From NCBI GenBank assembly GCA_035267205.1, contig DATFLZ010000085.1:1-16449 (forward strand): 16,449 nucleotides of DNA. The letters are read 5' to 3'. Positions 1-7,862 of the stretch are shown piece after piece; the stretch's first letter is position 1; the number at the start of each line of letters is the position of its first letter. The stretch comes from CAXMST01 sp035267205. GTDB taxonomy: Bacteria > Actinomycetota > Thermoleophilia > Solirubrobacterales > 70-9. The notes beneath the pieces were generated by a model. The model was not told the origin of the DNA and did not search any database. It saw only the letters and a list, made by a program, of their open reading frames with translations. The translations under genes and the position numbers were made by a program.

Positions 1-725
1 CGTTCGCCGCGGCCGGCGTCCACGGGACCGCGGCGCTCACGGCGCTCACCGCCCAGAACACGGTCGGCGTCGACGCTGTCGAGGCGGTCTCTCCCGCGAT
101 GATCGTCGCCCAGATCCGCGCGGTCGCGGGCGATATCGGCGTGGACGCGGCGAAGCTGGGGATGCTCGGAACCGAGGAGACCATCGACGCGGTCGTCGAG
201 GGCCTTGGGCTGCTCCCGGGGGGCACCCCGGTAGTGGTCGACCCCGTGATGGTCGCCGAAAGCGGGGCGCCGCTCCTCGAGCCCTCCGCACGGAGCGCGC
301 TGGTCGCGCGGATCCTGCCCCGGGCCCACGTCGCGACCCCGAATCTGCTCGAGGCCAGGGAGCTCACCGGGTTGTCGGCCGAGGCGCCGGCGGCAGAGCT
401 GGCACGGGCTGTTCAGAACCTGGGCCCGGAGGCCGTGATCGTGACCGGGGGTCACGGGCCCGACGGCGCCGACGTCCTCGCCGGGGCCGACGGTGGGATT
501 ACCTTGATCCCCGGCCCCGTCCACGACGGCGGAGCGGCCCACGGGTCGGGCTGCACCCACTCCGCGACGGTCGCGGCCCTGCTCGCTCGTGGGATTGATC
601 TCGCCGACGCAGCGACCGGGGCACGCGCCGTCGCCGCCGAGGCCGTCGGGCGTGGACTGCGCGACCTGGGCGCGGGCGCGGGCCCGGTTGACGTGATCGG
701 GCTCGCGTCGCGACGAGAGCGCTGA
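1..725 (+). CDS. thiD: Hydroxymethylpyrimidine/phosphomethylpyrimidine kinase, 5' end missing
   Basis: ThiD phosphorylates 4-amino-5-hydroxymethyl-2-methylpyrimidine and then its monophosphate, giving the pyrimidine diphosphate used for thiamine phosphate synthesis in the cytoplasm. The reading frame is open from base 3 and the start lies outside the window; about 240 residues are visible. Family features seen are the N-terminal stretch with ALTAQNTVGV, a VDPVMVAESG segment, TPNLLEA (a usual ThiD motif), VTGGHG, and the ribokinase-fold anion-hole motif GSGC followed by THSATVAALLARG near visible residue 181. The Cys/Gly-rich GSGC segment is the catalytic region in this family. The frame ends with a short charged tail at TGA 723-725. 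No other thiamine gene is visible in the window, so pathway context must lie upstream. The product call is secure; the exact length cannot be given. Confidence 0.95.
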   Translation, partial: FAAAGVHGTAALTALTAQNTVGVDAVEAVSPAMIVAQIRAVAGDIGVDAAKLGMLGTEETIDAVVEGLGLLPGGTPVVVDPVMVAESGAPLLEPSARSALVARILPRAHVATPNLLEARELTGLSAEAPAAELARAVQNLGPEAVIVTGGHGPDGADVLAGADGGITLIPGPVHDGGAAHGSGCTHSATVAALLARGIDLADAATGARAVAAEAVGRGLRDLGAGAGPVDVIGLASRRER

Positions 726-757
726 GGGAACGTGTCGGCGCCGAGTCCCCACGGTGC

Positions 758-763
758 CATAAT
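758..763 (+). promoter_or_regulatory. Candidate -10 box (CATAAT), leaderless arrangement
   Basis: CATAAT matches five of six bases of TATAAT and lies 7 nt before GTG 771. Transcription would then start at or next to the start codon. There is no Shine-Dalgarno sequence before 771, which fits a leaderless mRNA. No good -35 is visible. Confidence 0.45.
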
Positions 764-770
764 CGATCGG

Positions 771-1016
771 GTGAAGCTCGTGAGGATGAAGCCCGGGCAC
801 GGCGACCAGCTGCTGGCCGAGGGCGACCCGGAGCTCGAGGACGAGGAGCGGGAGTTGATCGAGACGTTCAGGCGACAGCTCTAGCAGGGTCTCTGGGCCG
901 CGGTCCCGACGCTGGAGGCGACCGGACGCCGTGAGGCGGTCATGGTCCGCCACTTCGACCAAGTGCCTCGGGATGCCGACCGGGTGATCTTCTTTCCACC
1001 GGCTGCGGGCGGCTGA
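771..1016 (+). pseudogene. Small conserved-looking protein gene interrupted by an in-frame amber codon
   Basis: Reading from GTG 771, 37 sense codons are followed by TAG at 882-884. The same frame then stays open for another 43 codons to TGA 1014-1016, giving an 81-codon frame with one amber. Both halves look like coding sequence: the first is charged (PGHGDQLLAEGDPELEDEER, then LIETFRRQL) and the second continues naturally with QGLWAAVPTLEATGRREAVM and ends DRVIFFPPAAGG. The frame ends 3 nt before the next gene's GTG at 1020, the spacing of a translationally coupled gene. A single change (GAG or CAG to TAG at 882) explains the interruption. It could be a recent pseudogene, a sequencing error, or, less likely, a read-through codon. 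I cannot assign a function; the family is only vaguely familiar to me as a small actinobacterial protein. Confidence 0.55.
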
Positions 1017-1019
1017 ACG

Positions 1020-1628
1020 GTGACCGCGCTCTGGATCTCCCTGACGATCGTGCTTGGCGTGCTGCTCTACTTCGCCTTCCTTCCGTTACCTGCCTGGCTC
1101 AGGTCGATCATCGGCCGGGTCGCCCGCCCGGGCGCCGGCGACCGCGCCGCCCTGCGAATCGGCCGCCGACTCTCGGCCGAGGAGCTCGAGGCGGAGCGGA
1201 AGGCCGAGCAGTTGATGGTCTCGGTCGTCGGGCCGGAGGGCCTGGATGCCTACCGGGCGCTTGGGTTCCTGCACGCATTCGGGGACGCGGAGGACGACGG
1301 GCAGCCTGGATACGGGTATCTGATCTATCCACACCGCCCGATCGTCAGCTTCGATGCCCGCAGCGGCAGGCTCCTCAACGAGCTGTGCGTCCAGTTCCCC
1401 GACCGCGACTCCGACGGCGGCGAGCGGCTGCCCGACGCAGACGATGCGCTCGCCAAGTGGCTGGCGATCAACGGTGACGAGCTGGCGCTGCTCGCCGAGG
1501 CGAACATCCGGCCGGTCGGCAACCAGATCGACCCCGAGCAGGCACGGCGCGATCTGGTCCGTCTCGAGGAGTGGACGGCCGACCCCTCCGGCGACAGCGC
1601 CGACGGCGGCCTCGCGGCGGCCCAATAG
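1020..1628 (+). CDS. Membrane-anchored protein of unknown function
   Basis: A 202-residue protein starting at GTG 1020, 3 nt after the stop of the interrupted small gene, so it is probably co-transcribed and coupled with it. Residues 2-28 form one hydrophobic segment (ALWISLTIVLGVLLYFAFLP) followed by Arg-rich residues, which suggests an N-terminal membrane anchor with the rest in the cytoplasm. Residues about 55-70 are a charged helix (LSAEELEAERKAEQLM). The rest is soluble and acidic, ending in a low-complexity tail. No catalytic motif is recognisable and I do not know the family. There is no clear Shine-Dalgarno sequence, in keeping with coupling to the upstream frame. If the upstream amber is real, premature termination 136 nt before this start might lower its expression. 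Confidence 0.75.
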   Translation: MTALWISLTIVLGVLLYFAFLPLPAWLRSIIGRVARPGAGDRAALRIGRRLSAEELEAERKAEQLMVSVVGPEGLDAYRALGFLHAFGDAEDDGQPGYGYLIYPHRPIVSFDARSGRLLNELCVQFPDRDSDGGERLPDADDALAKWLAINGDELALLAEANIRPVGNQIDPEQARRDLVRLEEWTADPSGDSADGGLAAAQ

Positions 1629-1681
1629 CCCGCGCGTTCAGGGCGCGGCAGCCCAAGCCGGGGCTCCGCGCGCCCCGCATC

Positions 1682-1687
1682 TAGACT
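1682..1687 (+). promoter_or_regulatory. -10 box (TAGACT) for ilvD, leaderless
   Basis: TAGACT fits the actinobacterial TANNNT pattern and lies 8 nt before ATG 1696, so the transcript would begin at about the first base of the start codon. No Shine-Dalgarno sequence is present between them. Confidence 0.55.
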
Positions 1688-1695
1688 GCGGCGCG

Positions 1696-3387
1696 ATGAG
1701 CACCGACAGCAACGGCCAGTCCGCACCCCGTCCCCGTTCCTCCGCCGTCTTCGACGGCCCCGACCGCGCCGCCGCGCGCGCCTACATGAAGGGGATCGGC
1801 TTCGACGACGAAGCGCTGAAGCGGCCGACGATCGGGATCGCCAACACCTGGATCGAGGCGATGCCATGCAACTTCCACCTGCGCGGTCTGGCGGAGCACA
1901 TCAAAGAGGGCGTGCGTGCCGCCGGCGGCACGCCGATGGAGTTCAACACGGTCGCGATCTCGGACGGGATCACGATGGGGACCCGCGGGATGAAGAGCTC
2001 GCTGGTCAGCCGCGAGGTGATCGCCGACTCGATTGAGCTAACCGCCCGCGGCTACCAGTTCGATGCCGTGATCGCCCTCTCCGCCTGCGACAAGACGATC
2101 CCGGGCTGCGTGATGGCACTGGCGCGTCTCGACATTCCCTCACTGATGCTCTACGGCGGGTCGATCGCCCCGGGCCGCTACCGGGGGCGTGACGTGACGA
2201 TCCTCGACGTCTTCGAGGCGATCGGCGCGGTCGCCGCCGGGACGATGTCGGAGGAGGAGCTGGGCGAGTTGGAGGACGTGGCGAGTCCCGGCCCCGGTGC
2301 CTGCGGTGCCCAGTTCACGGCCAACACGATGGCCTGCGCCTTCGAGGCCCTCGGCATCTCCCCGGGCGGATCGGCCATGGTGCCGGCGGCCGACGAGGAG
2401 AAGGACACGGTCGCCGAGAAGGTCGGCGAGCTGATCATGCAGGTCCTTGGCGACGACCTGAGGCCGAGCCGCGTGATCACTCGCGCCTCGCTCGAGAACG
2501 CGATCGCGATGATCTGCGCCTCCGGCGGCTCGACCAACGGTGTGCTGCACCTGCTCGCCGTCGCCCGTGAGGCCGGCATCGAGCTCGACATCGACGACTT
2601 TGAGCGAATCTCGCGCGCGACGCCGCTGCTTGCCGACATGAAGCCCGGTGGTCGGTTCGTCGCCACCGACCTCTACCGGGCGGGGGGAGTTCCGCTGCTG
2701 CTCAAGCGACTCGACGAGCTCGGACTGCTCAACCGCGACGCGCTGACCGTCACCGGCCGGACGATCGGCCAGGAGGCCGAGGCTGCCGACGAGGCACCCG
2801 GCCAGGAGGTCGTGCTGCCCTCGGGCAAGCCGCTCAAGGAGCAGGGCGGGCTCGCGATCCTGCGCGGCAACCTGGCGCCCGAGGGCGCCGTGGTCAAGCT
2901 CGCGGGGACCGAGCGCACCGGCCAGACCGGGCCCGCGCGGGTCTTCGAGTGCGAGGAGGACTGCTTCGCGGCGGTCAAGGCGCAGCAGATCAACGCCGGC
3001 GACATCATCGTGATCCGCAACGAGGGCCCGGCCGGCGGCCCCGGGATGCGGGAGATGCTCCAGGTCACCGCGGCGATCGTCGGCGGTGGACACGGCGAGG
3101 ACGTCGCCCTGCTCACGGACGGACGCTTCTCGGGCGCCACACGGGGAATGATGATCGGCCATGTCGCGCCCGAGGCCCTCAGGGATGGTCCGATCGCGGC
3201 CGTCCAGGAAGGCGACGAGATCACGATCGACGTGGCCCGGCGCCGACTTGATGTCAACCTCACCGACGAGGAGATCGCGGAGCGCGTTGCGGCCTACCAG
3301 TCCCCGGAGCCCGCCTATGAGGCCGGCGTGATGGCGAAGTACGCCGCCACGGTCTCGAGCGCCTCCCACGGCGCCGTCACGGGCTGA
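1696..3387 (+). CDS. ilvD: Dihydroxy-acid dehydratase
   Basis: IlvD dehydrates 2,3-dihydroxy-isovalerate and 2,3-dihydroxy-3-methylvalerate to the 2-oxo acids in valine, leucine and isoleucine synthesis; it is a cytoplasmic iron-sulfur enzyme. The 563-residue protein is the shorter actinobacterial/archaeal type (the E. coli enzyme is about 616). Cluster cysteines are visible at Cys58 (AMPCNFH), Cys131 (CDKTIPG) and Cys203 (GACGAQFTANTMA). Asp90 (SDGITMG), Asp132 and Lys133 form the expected metal and carbamyl-lysine site, and the C-terminal TDGRFSGATRG carries the catalytic serine segment. The frame is open far upstream (from 1354), but the family N-terminus and a -10 box 8 nt before it place the start at ATG 1696. 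It is convergent with the LuxR-type gene, with only 33 bp between stop codons and no clear terminator hairpin. Confidence 0.97.
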   Translation: MSTDSNGQSAPRPRSSAVFDGPDRAAARAYMKGIGFDDEALKRPTIGIANTWIEAMPCNFHLRGLAEHIKEGVRAAGGTPMEFNTVAISDGITMGTRGMKSSLVSREVIADSIELTARGYQFDAVIALSACDKTIPGCVMALARLDIPSLMLYGGSIAPGRYRGRDVTILDVFEAIGAVAAGTMSEEELGELEDVASPGPGACGAQFTANTMACAFEALGISPGGSAMVPAADEEKDTVAEKVGELIMQVLGDDLRPSRVITRASLENAIAMICASGGSTNGVLHLLAVAREAGIELDIDDFERISRATPLLADMKPGGRFVATDLYRAGGVPLLLKRLDELGLLNRDALTVTGRTIGQEAEAADEAPGQEVVLPSGKPLKEQGGLAILRGNLAPEGAVVKLAGTERTGQTGPARVFECEEDCFAAVKAQQINAGDIIVIRNEGPAGGPGMREMLQVTAAIVGGGHGEDVALLTDGRFSGATRGMMIGHVAPEALRDGPIAAVQEGDEITIDVARRRLDVNLTDEEIAERVAAYQSPEPAYEAGVMAKYAATVSSASHGAVTG

Positions 3388-3420
3388 GTCAGCGCCTCGA
3401 CCCACCCCTGGCCGACCGCC

Positions 3421-6400
3421 CTACTCGTAGAACATCGCCAGAAGGCCCTTGCGGCCGCGGACGCCGGTTCTGGCGGAGGCGTCCTCGACGTGACGCTTGA
3501 CCGTCCGCGGGCTTATCGCGAGCTCGGTGGCGATCTCGGCGTTGGTCATCCCGCGCGCTAGCAGGACCACGATGTCGCGCTGGCGGTCCGTCAGGTCCAA
3601 GGCCTCGAGCCGTTCCTCGGAGCGCAGTCGATCCCCGGCAGCCGGTGGGGCGCCGTCCCCATCGGCGCCCCGGAGAACGCCGGCCTTGAGACGCACACCG
3701 ATCGCTCGAGCCTCCGATTCGAGTGCTGCCTGCCGGCCCTCGTCCCGGTCGGCCTCACGGAGCACCGCCGCGAGCTCCAGCATCGCCTGGCCCCGCCAGA
3801 CCGGGGAGGGGAACCGCGCGTACTCGTGGATCGAGCGGTCCAGGAGCAGGATCGCCTCGTCCATTCTTCCCAAGGTCGCCTGGAGTCGGCCGACCGCGTG
3901 GTCGGTCAGCCCCCAGTACCCCACCGACGACGTCGCAACCTGACCCAGCATGGGCTGCAGCTGGTCCGACAGCGACTCGGCCGCGCCCACGTCACCGAGC
4001 TCCGCGACGGCGTGGGCGTAGTTCACGGTGCTGGAGATCCAGATCGGATCCCGCGGCAGCTTCTCGAAGCCGTCGGCGCTGTCGATCTCGAGCACCTCCC
4101 GGGCGCCGTCGTCATTCCCGGCGGCGGTGTGCGCCATCGCCACCAGACCCCGGAACCCGGGAATCCCGGGGTTCTGCTCGAGGGCGGCATCGAGGAGCGG
4201 TGTCAGCTCACCGAGGCGGCCCTGCTGCCAGCGGATCGCGGCGATCTGGCCGGCGTAGAAAGGGAGTGCGTCGGGCTGGCCGCTGGCCTGACCCAGCGCG
4301 GCAGCCCGCTCGGCCTCCGCCTCGGCCTCCTCGAGCTTTCCGAGCAGCGTGTACCGGAGCGCCACGGAGCAGGCCGACAGCCAGTCGGCGGTCGGATCGC
4401 CAAGCCGAGCCGCGATCCGCACCTCCTCGTTGGTCGAGCGGAGCGCTCCCTCGATCTCGCACGCCTCCAGCTGGGCGACCGCACGCCAGTGCAGGCCGTG
4501 GAAGAGGTCGAGCGGTCCGTCCAGCCGGGCACCGACCCGGACGCTCTCATTGGCGATCTTGATCCGCTCGCGAGCGTTCCCAGGCTCCCAGCGGGCGAGC
4601 AGGTAGCGGTTCAGCACGCGGGCCAGCAGCGCCGGATTGTCACCAGCCCGGGCGAGGCCTAGGGCCTCCTCGGCGAGATCGTGGCGCCGCTCGCGTCCGG
4701 GGGCAAAGACCAGCTCCAGCGCCAGCTGGGCGAGCAGTAGCGGCCGCGTGGATTCGTCTTCGACTCGCTCCACGGCCAACTCCAGCAGCGCCAATCGTTC
4801 GCGGTCGAAGTCGCCGACCGCGCTGATGAAGCCACGATCGTTGGTCAGCACTGCAGCCCCGAGGCGTGCCGGATCATCGAGCTCGAGCGCCAGCCGGCCG
4901 GCCTCGAGCAGGACATCGCGAAACCGGGGGCTGCCCTGAAGCCGCAGGGCTGCTCCGAGCCCAAGCAGCAGATCGCAGCGGCGCGAGGAGTACTCCTTTT
5001 GCGCGCGGTCCTCAAGCTCGAGCGCGCGCTCGTACCACTCAACGGCGGCGGCGGGATCGAAGCGCTCGAGGGCGCGATTTGCCGCGTGGACGGCCCACTC
5101 TCCGGCGCGGGTCCTGTCAGGCGGCTCCGCCTGCTCCCAATGTCGTGCAACCATCCCCGGCTCGACCGAGGCGCCATCCGCGGCCTGGCGTTCCAGCGCC
5201 AGCGCCAGTCGGCGGTGCAGCGCTCCGCGGCGTGCCGGGCTCAGGGATTCGTAGAGGCAGCGGCGTGTCAGGGCGTGTCCGAACACATGCTCCGGGGCCT
5301 CCGACCTCTGCTCCAGCACGCCGGCGCGCTCGGCGAGTCGCAGCGACTCTGCAAGCTCGTCGGAGTCAATCTCGGCCGCGGCAGCGACGACGTTGGGGTC
5401 GAAGCTGTTCCCGGCCACGGCCCCGGCGCTGAGGTGGTCGTGGACCGCCGGTCCGAGCGCCCGGACGCGACTCTCGATCAGCACCTGGAGCGATCGCGGG
5501 ATGTCGGCGACGGGCTCGATCCGGTCGTCGGCGGCGATCGCACGGAGCAGCTCGCCCGCGTAGAGCGGAACGCCGCCGGTCTCCTCGGCGGCGACATCGG
5601 CCGCCTGCTCGAGCATCCTTGGCTCAACCCCGAGCGACGCCGCCAGGCCACGCAGCGCCCGGGCATTGAGCGGGCCGAGGTCGAGGTGAGAGGCGCGGCT
5701 CTGCCTGCGCATCTCGCCGATCAGCCCCGCCTGCGGGGTCTCAGGATCGAGGTCCGTGGGCCGGTAGGTGCCGATGATCAACAGCCGGCTCAGGTCCGGG
5801 GATCGAAGAAGGTGGTTGAGCAGCCGCAGCGAGGACGGGGAGCAGTCGTGGAGGTCCTCGATTATCAGGGCCGTGGGGGAGTGGAGGCACCGGTGCTCGA
5901 GCTCGGCCACGGCGGCGTTGAACAGAGCGCTCGGCTCCACGCCCAACCCGGCGCTCGCAGGCGCCTCACGCGCAGCGTCGGCGCCCCGGACCAGGTCGCT
6001 GAACGTCGGCGAGGGCCCACCCTCGACGGCCGCCGCGCTGCCGAACGCAGTGATGAACGGGGCATACGGGGCGGCCTCGGACTCCTCACCCGCCCCGCAC
6101 AGCACGGAGCCGCCGGCCTGCTCGATCTCCGCGGCCGCCTCGCTCACGAGCCTGGTCTTGCCCGAGCCCGGCTGGCCCGCGACGAGAGCCATCCGGGTGC
6201 TGTCGCGATGGGCGTCGGCCCATGCTCTCGCCAGCTCCTGCAGCGCAGCGCGGCGCCCGATCATCGGCGCAGTTCTCGCGGAGGAGGCGGCGGACCTACT
6301 GGCGGGGGCTCCCGGCTCGCGCCCGGGCCCCGCCCACCGCATGCAGGCGAGCCCGTCGATGCCATCGGCCGCGGTGACCCAGTCGATCCGGCATCGCTCG

Positions 6401-6744
6401 ACGTCACCGGCCTCCAGGCATGCGCGGCCCGCGGGAGCCTGCTCGAGTAGCGAGCGCCCGCGATTGAGCGCGGCGGCTATGTCTCGCCCGCTCCCGGCAC
6501 CGACGGCCACGGTCCGCACCTCGGTCGACGGGCCAGCCAGCGACCGGTCCCAGGCGGCGAGCTCGAGCGCCGCTTTCACGCCGTCCTCGAGCGTCGGAAG
6601 GTGAGCCACCAGCTCCTCCCCGGAGAGGAACACGGTATCGAGCTGGGTGCCGGCGATCATGCCCAGTCGTTCGTCGGCTCCTCTGCACAGAACGACCGAG
6701 CCGAGCGGCGAGTCGCGCGTTCCCCTATTCGCGTCCACGCGCAT
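3421..6744 (-). CDS. Large LuxR-type AAA ATPase transcriptional regulator
   Basis: A 1107-residue regulator of the LAL type (large ATP-binding regulators of the LuxR family). Residues about 30-140 look like a worn-down, truncated class III adenylate-cyclase-like domain (inference). Residues about 160-480 are the AAA/STAND ATPase, with Walker A GQPGSGKT at 190-197 and Walker B ALIIED at 292-297. The middle (about 560-1000) is rich in TPR-like Ala/Leu helices, the usual sensing and oligomerisation scaffold. The last 58 residues are the LuxR DNA-binding domain (LTDRQRDIVVLLARGMTNAE, then IATELAISPRTVKRHVE). It would bind ATP, respond to an unknown signal and control transcription. A TAGTCT -10 box lies 9 nt before ATG 6744. 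It sits 43 bp downstream of a same-strand hydrolase. Its targets cannot be read from the window. Confidence 0.9.
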   Translation of the reverse strand: MRVDANRGTRDSPLGSVVLCRGADERLGMIAGTQLDTVFLSGEELVAHLPTLEDGVKAALELAAWDRSLAGPSTEVRTVAVGAGSGRDIAAALNRGRSLLEQAPAGRACLEAGDVERCRIDWVTAADGIDGLACMRWAGPGREPGAPASRSAASSARTAPMIGRRAALQELARAWADAHRDSTRMALVAGQPGSGKTRLVSEAAAEIEQAGGSVLCGAGEESEAAPYAPFITAFGSAAAVEGGPSPTFSDLVRGADAAREAPASAGLGVEPSALFNAAVAELEHRCLHSPTALIIEDLHDCSPSSLRLLNHLLRSPDLSRLLIIGTYRPTDLDPETPQAGLIGEMRRQSRASHLDLGPLNARALRGLAASLGVEPRMLEQAADVAAEETGGVPLYAGELLRAIAADDRIEPVADIPRSLQVLIESRVRALGPAVHDHLSAGAVAGNSFDPNVVAAAAEIDSDELAESLRLAERAGVLEQRSEAPEHVFGHALTRRCLYESLSPARRGALHRRLALALERQAADGASVEPGMVARHWEQAEPPDRTRAGEWAVHAANRALERFDPAAAVEWYERALELEDRAQKEYSSRRCDLLLGLGAALRLQGSPRFRDVLLEAGRLALELDDPARLGAAVLTNDRGFISAVGDFDRERLALLELAVERVEDESTRPLLLAQLALELVFAPGRERRHDLAEEALGLARAGDNPALLARVLNRYLLARWEPGNARERIKIANESVRVGARLDGPLDLFHGLHWRAVAQLEACEIEGALRSTNEEVRIAARLGDPTADWLSACSVALRYTLLGKLEEAEAEAERAAALGQASGQPDALPFYAGQIAAIRWQQGRLGELTPLLDAALEQNPGIPGFRGLVAMAHTAAGNDDGAREVLEIDSADGFEKLPRDPIWISSTVNYAHAVAELGDVGAAESLSDQLQPMLGQVATSSVGYWGLTDHAVGRLQATLGRMDEAILLLDRSIHEYARFPSPVWRGQAMLELAAVLREADRDEGRQAALESEARAIGVRLKAGVLRGADGDGAPPAAGDRLRSEERLEALDLTDRQRDIVVLLARGMTNAEIATELAISPRTVKRHVEDASARTGVRGRKGLLAMFYE

Positions 6745-6753
6745 CGGCTCCGG

Positions 6754-6759
6754 AGACTA
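6754..6759 (-). promoter_or_regulatory. -10 box (TAGTCT) for the LuxR-type regulator
   Basis: On the minus strand TAGTCT is followed by 9 nt and then ATG 6744. This is the same -10-to-start spacing seen at ilvD and the acyltransferase, and it suggests the regulator has its own leaderless promoter rather than depending only on the upstream hydrolase. A GGAG within the 9 nt is too close to the ATG (3 nt) to be a good ribosome site. Confidence 0.4.
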
Positions 6760-6787
6760 GTAGTCGAGTGGGGGGTGGGTCCCCGCC

Positions 6788-7798
6788 CTAGGAGCTCCGC
6801 CCGAGGAACTCCTGGACCTCGCGGTTGAAGCGAGTCGGCCGCTCGGCCATCGCGAGGTGGCCGCAGTCGCCGTAGATCCGCAGCTCGGAGTTGCTGATCC
6901 GCTGCTCGAAGCCGGGCGCCTCGCTCGCGGGGACGACGCGGTCGTCGCGCCCCCAGATCATCAGTGTGGGGACCGTGATCTCCTCGAGCTGGTCGAGAAA
7001 GTCGTAGCCGGCAAGCGAGACCGCCGACTCGACGAAGGCCGGTGCGCCGATGGCCGGGGCCGAGAACTCGTAGAGCAGCTCACGCCGGATTCGCTGCGGG
7101 TGGCGGAAGACGCCCTCGAAGGCGAGTTGGCGGAGGCCCGGTCGCCTGATCCCTTCGAGGTTCAACCTCATGGCAAGTGGGCTGGCGGCATTGATCGTTC
7201 GCGCCCAGGCGACGACCGGCTGCTGCCGGAGCTCCGCCGCGGTGATTCCCGCCGAGGACACGAGGACGAGATGGTCGATCCAGGTTGGAGCGTGGGTGGC
7301 GACCTCAGCCGCGATGAAGCCGCCCATCGAGTTGCCGACGACGGCCGTGGAGTGGAGGTTGAGCGCCTTGCAGAACTCGTCGACGAGCCGGCCGTAGGCG
7401 GGGATGGAGATCTCCCAGTCCGGCATCGGGCTCTGCCCGAACCCGGGCAGATCGAGCGCGATCGCCCGGTAGCCGCCGCGGGCGAACGCCGGGAGGTTCT
7501 CGAGCCAGTTCTGCCAGCAGCCGCCGAGCCCGTGTACGAAGACGACCGGTGGCCCCTCGCCCAGCTCGGCGTAGTTGAGCCGCACGCCGCGCACGTCAAC
7601 CGAGCGCAGATGCTCGCGCCAGTTGATCCGCAGCCACTCGGGGTCGTCGTTGCCGTAGGGGTCCGGGCCACTCGGTGGGGTGGGCGCCGGGCGCTCGATC
7701 CGCCTGTAGGGATACGTGACGGCCCGTGGGCCGAGGTCGACCGAAGGGCTCTCGGCCTCGCCGACCGCTGCCGGAGGGCTCTCGGTCTCGCTGCTCAT
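6788..7798 (-). CDS. Alpha/beta hydrolase (Ser nucleophile)
   Basis: A 336-residue alpha/beta-hydrolase-fold enzyme. Oxyanion motif VHGLGG is at about 88-93, the nucleophile elbow GNSMGG has Ser157, the acid is in WGRDDRVVP (Asp285/286) and the base is His314 in CGHLAM. A helical cap lies between about 190 and 265. The motif set resembles C-C bond (MhpC/BphD-like) hydrolases and general esterases; the substrate cannot be told. About 60 extra N-terminal residues rich in Pro and Asp precede the fold and look disordered. The frame also has an ATG at 7819, but a TACCAT -10 box (7812-7807) lies between the two and sits 8 nt before ATG 7798, so I chose 7798. It is divergent from the acyltransferase gene with 64 bp between, and upstream of the LuxR-type gene on the same strand. 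Confidence 0.88.
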   Translation of the reverse strand: MSSETESPPAAVGEAESPSVDLGPRAVTYPYRRIERPAPTPPSGPDPYGNDDPEWLRINWREHLRSVDVRGVRLNYAELGEGPPVVFVHGLGGCWQNWLENLPAFARGGYRAIALDLPGFGQSPMPDWEISIPAYGRLVDEFCKALNLHSTAVVGNSMGGFIAAEVATHAPTWIDHLVLVSSAGITAAELRQQPVVAWARTINAASPLAMRLNLEGIRRPGLRQLAFEGVFRHPQRIRRELLYEFSAPAIGAPAFVESAVSLAGYDFLDQLEEITVPTLMIWGRDDRVVPASEAPGFEQRISNSELRIYGDCGHLAMAERPTRFNREVQEFLGRSS

Positions 7799-7806
7799 CC
7801 GGCTGG

Positions 7807-7812
7807 ATGGTA
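7807..7812 (-). promoter_or_regulatory. -10 box (TACCAT) for the alpha/beta hydrolase
   Basis: Minus-strand TACCAT lies 8 nt before ATG 7798. It falls inside the longer frame that begins at 7819, which argues that 7798 is the true start. Confidence 0.45.
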
Positions 7813-7846
7813 AAGGCATCCGCGCGCGCCACCATGGGAGCGCGGC

Positions 7847-7852
7847 TACGAT
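7847..7852 (+). promoter_or_regulatory. -10 box (TACGAT) for the acyltransferase-SDR pair
   Basis: TACGAT lies 10 nt before ATG 7863, with no Shine-Dalgarno sequence between. With the minus-strand box at 7812-7807 it forms a compact divergent promoter region. Confidence 0.5.
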
Positions 7853-7862
7853 CAGCCCGTCG

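Noticed and set aside
882..884. Pyrrolysine insertion at the amber codon
   Set aside because: There is no sign of pyrrolysine machinery here and it is not expected in this type of organism; mutation or sequencing error is simpler.
1354..1695. Upstream extension of the ilvD frame to 1354
   Set aside because: The translation is Ser/Arg/Pro-rich, overlaps the membrane-protein gene, and the -10 box and family N-terminus point to 1696.
2140..3405. 421-codon open frame antisense to ilvD
   Set aside because: It lies opposite a conserved enzyme with all its motifs. Long antisense frames are expected in GC-rich DNA, and the translation has no family features.
4999..6450. 483-codon open frame antisense to the LuxR-type regulator
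   Set aside because: Same reason: the minus strand carries the Walker A and B motifs, and this frame has biased, motif-free composition.
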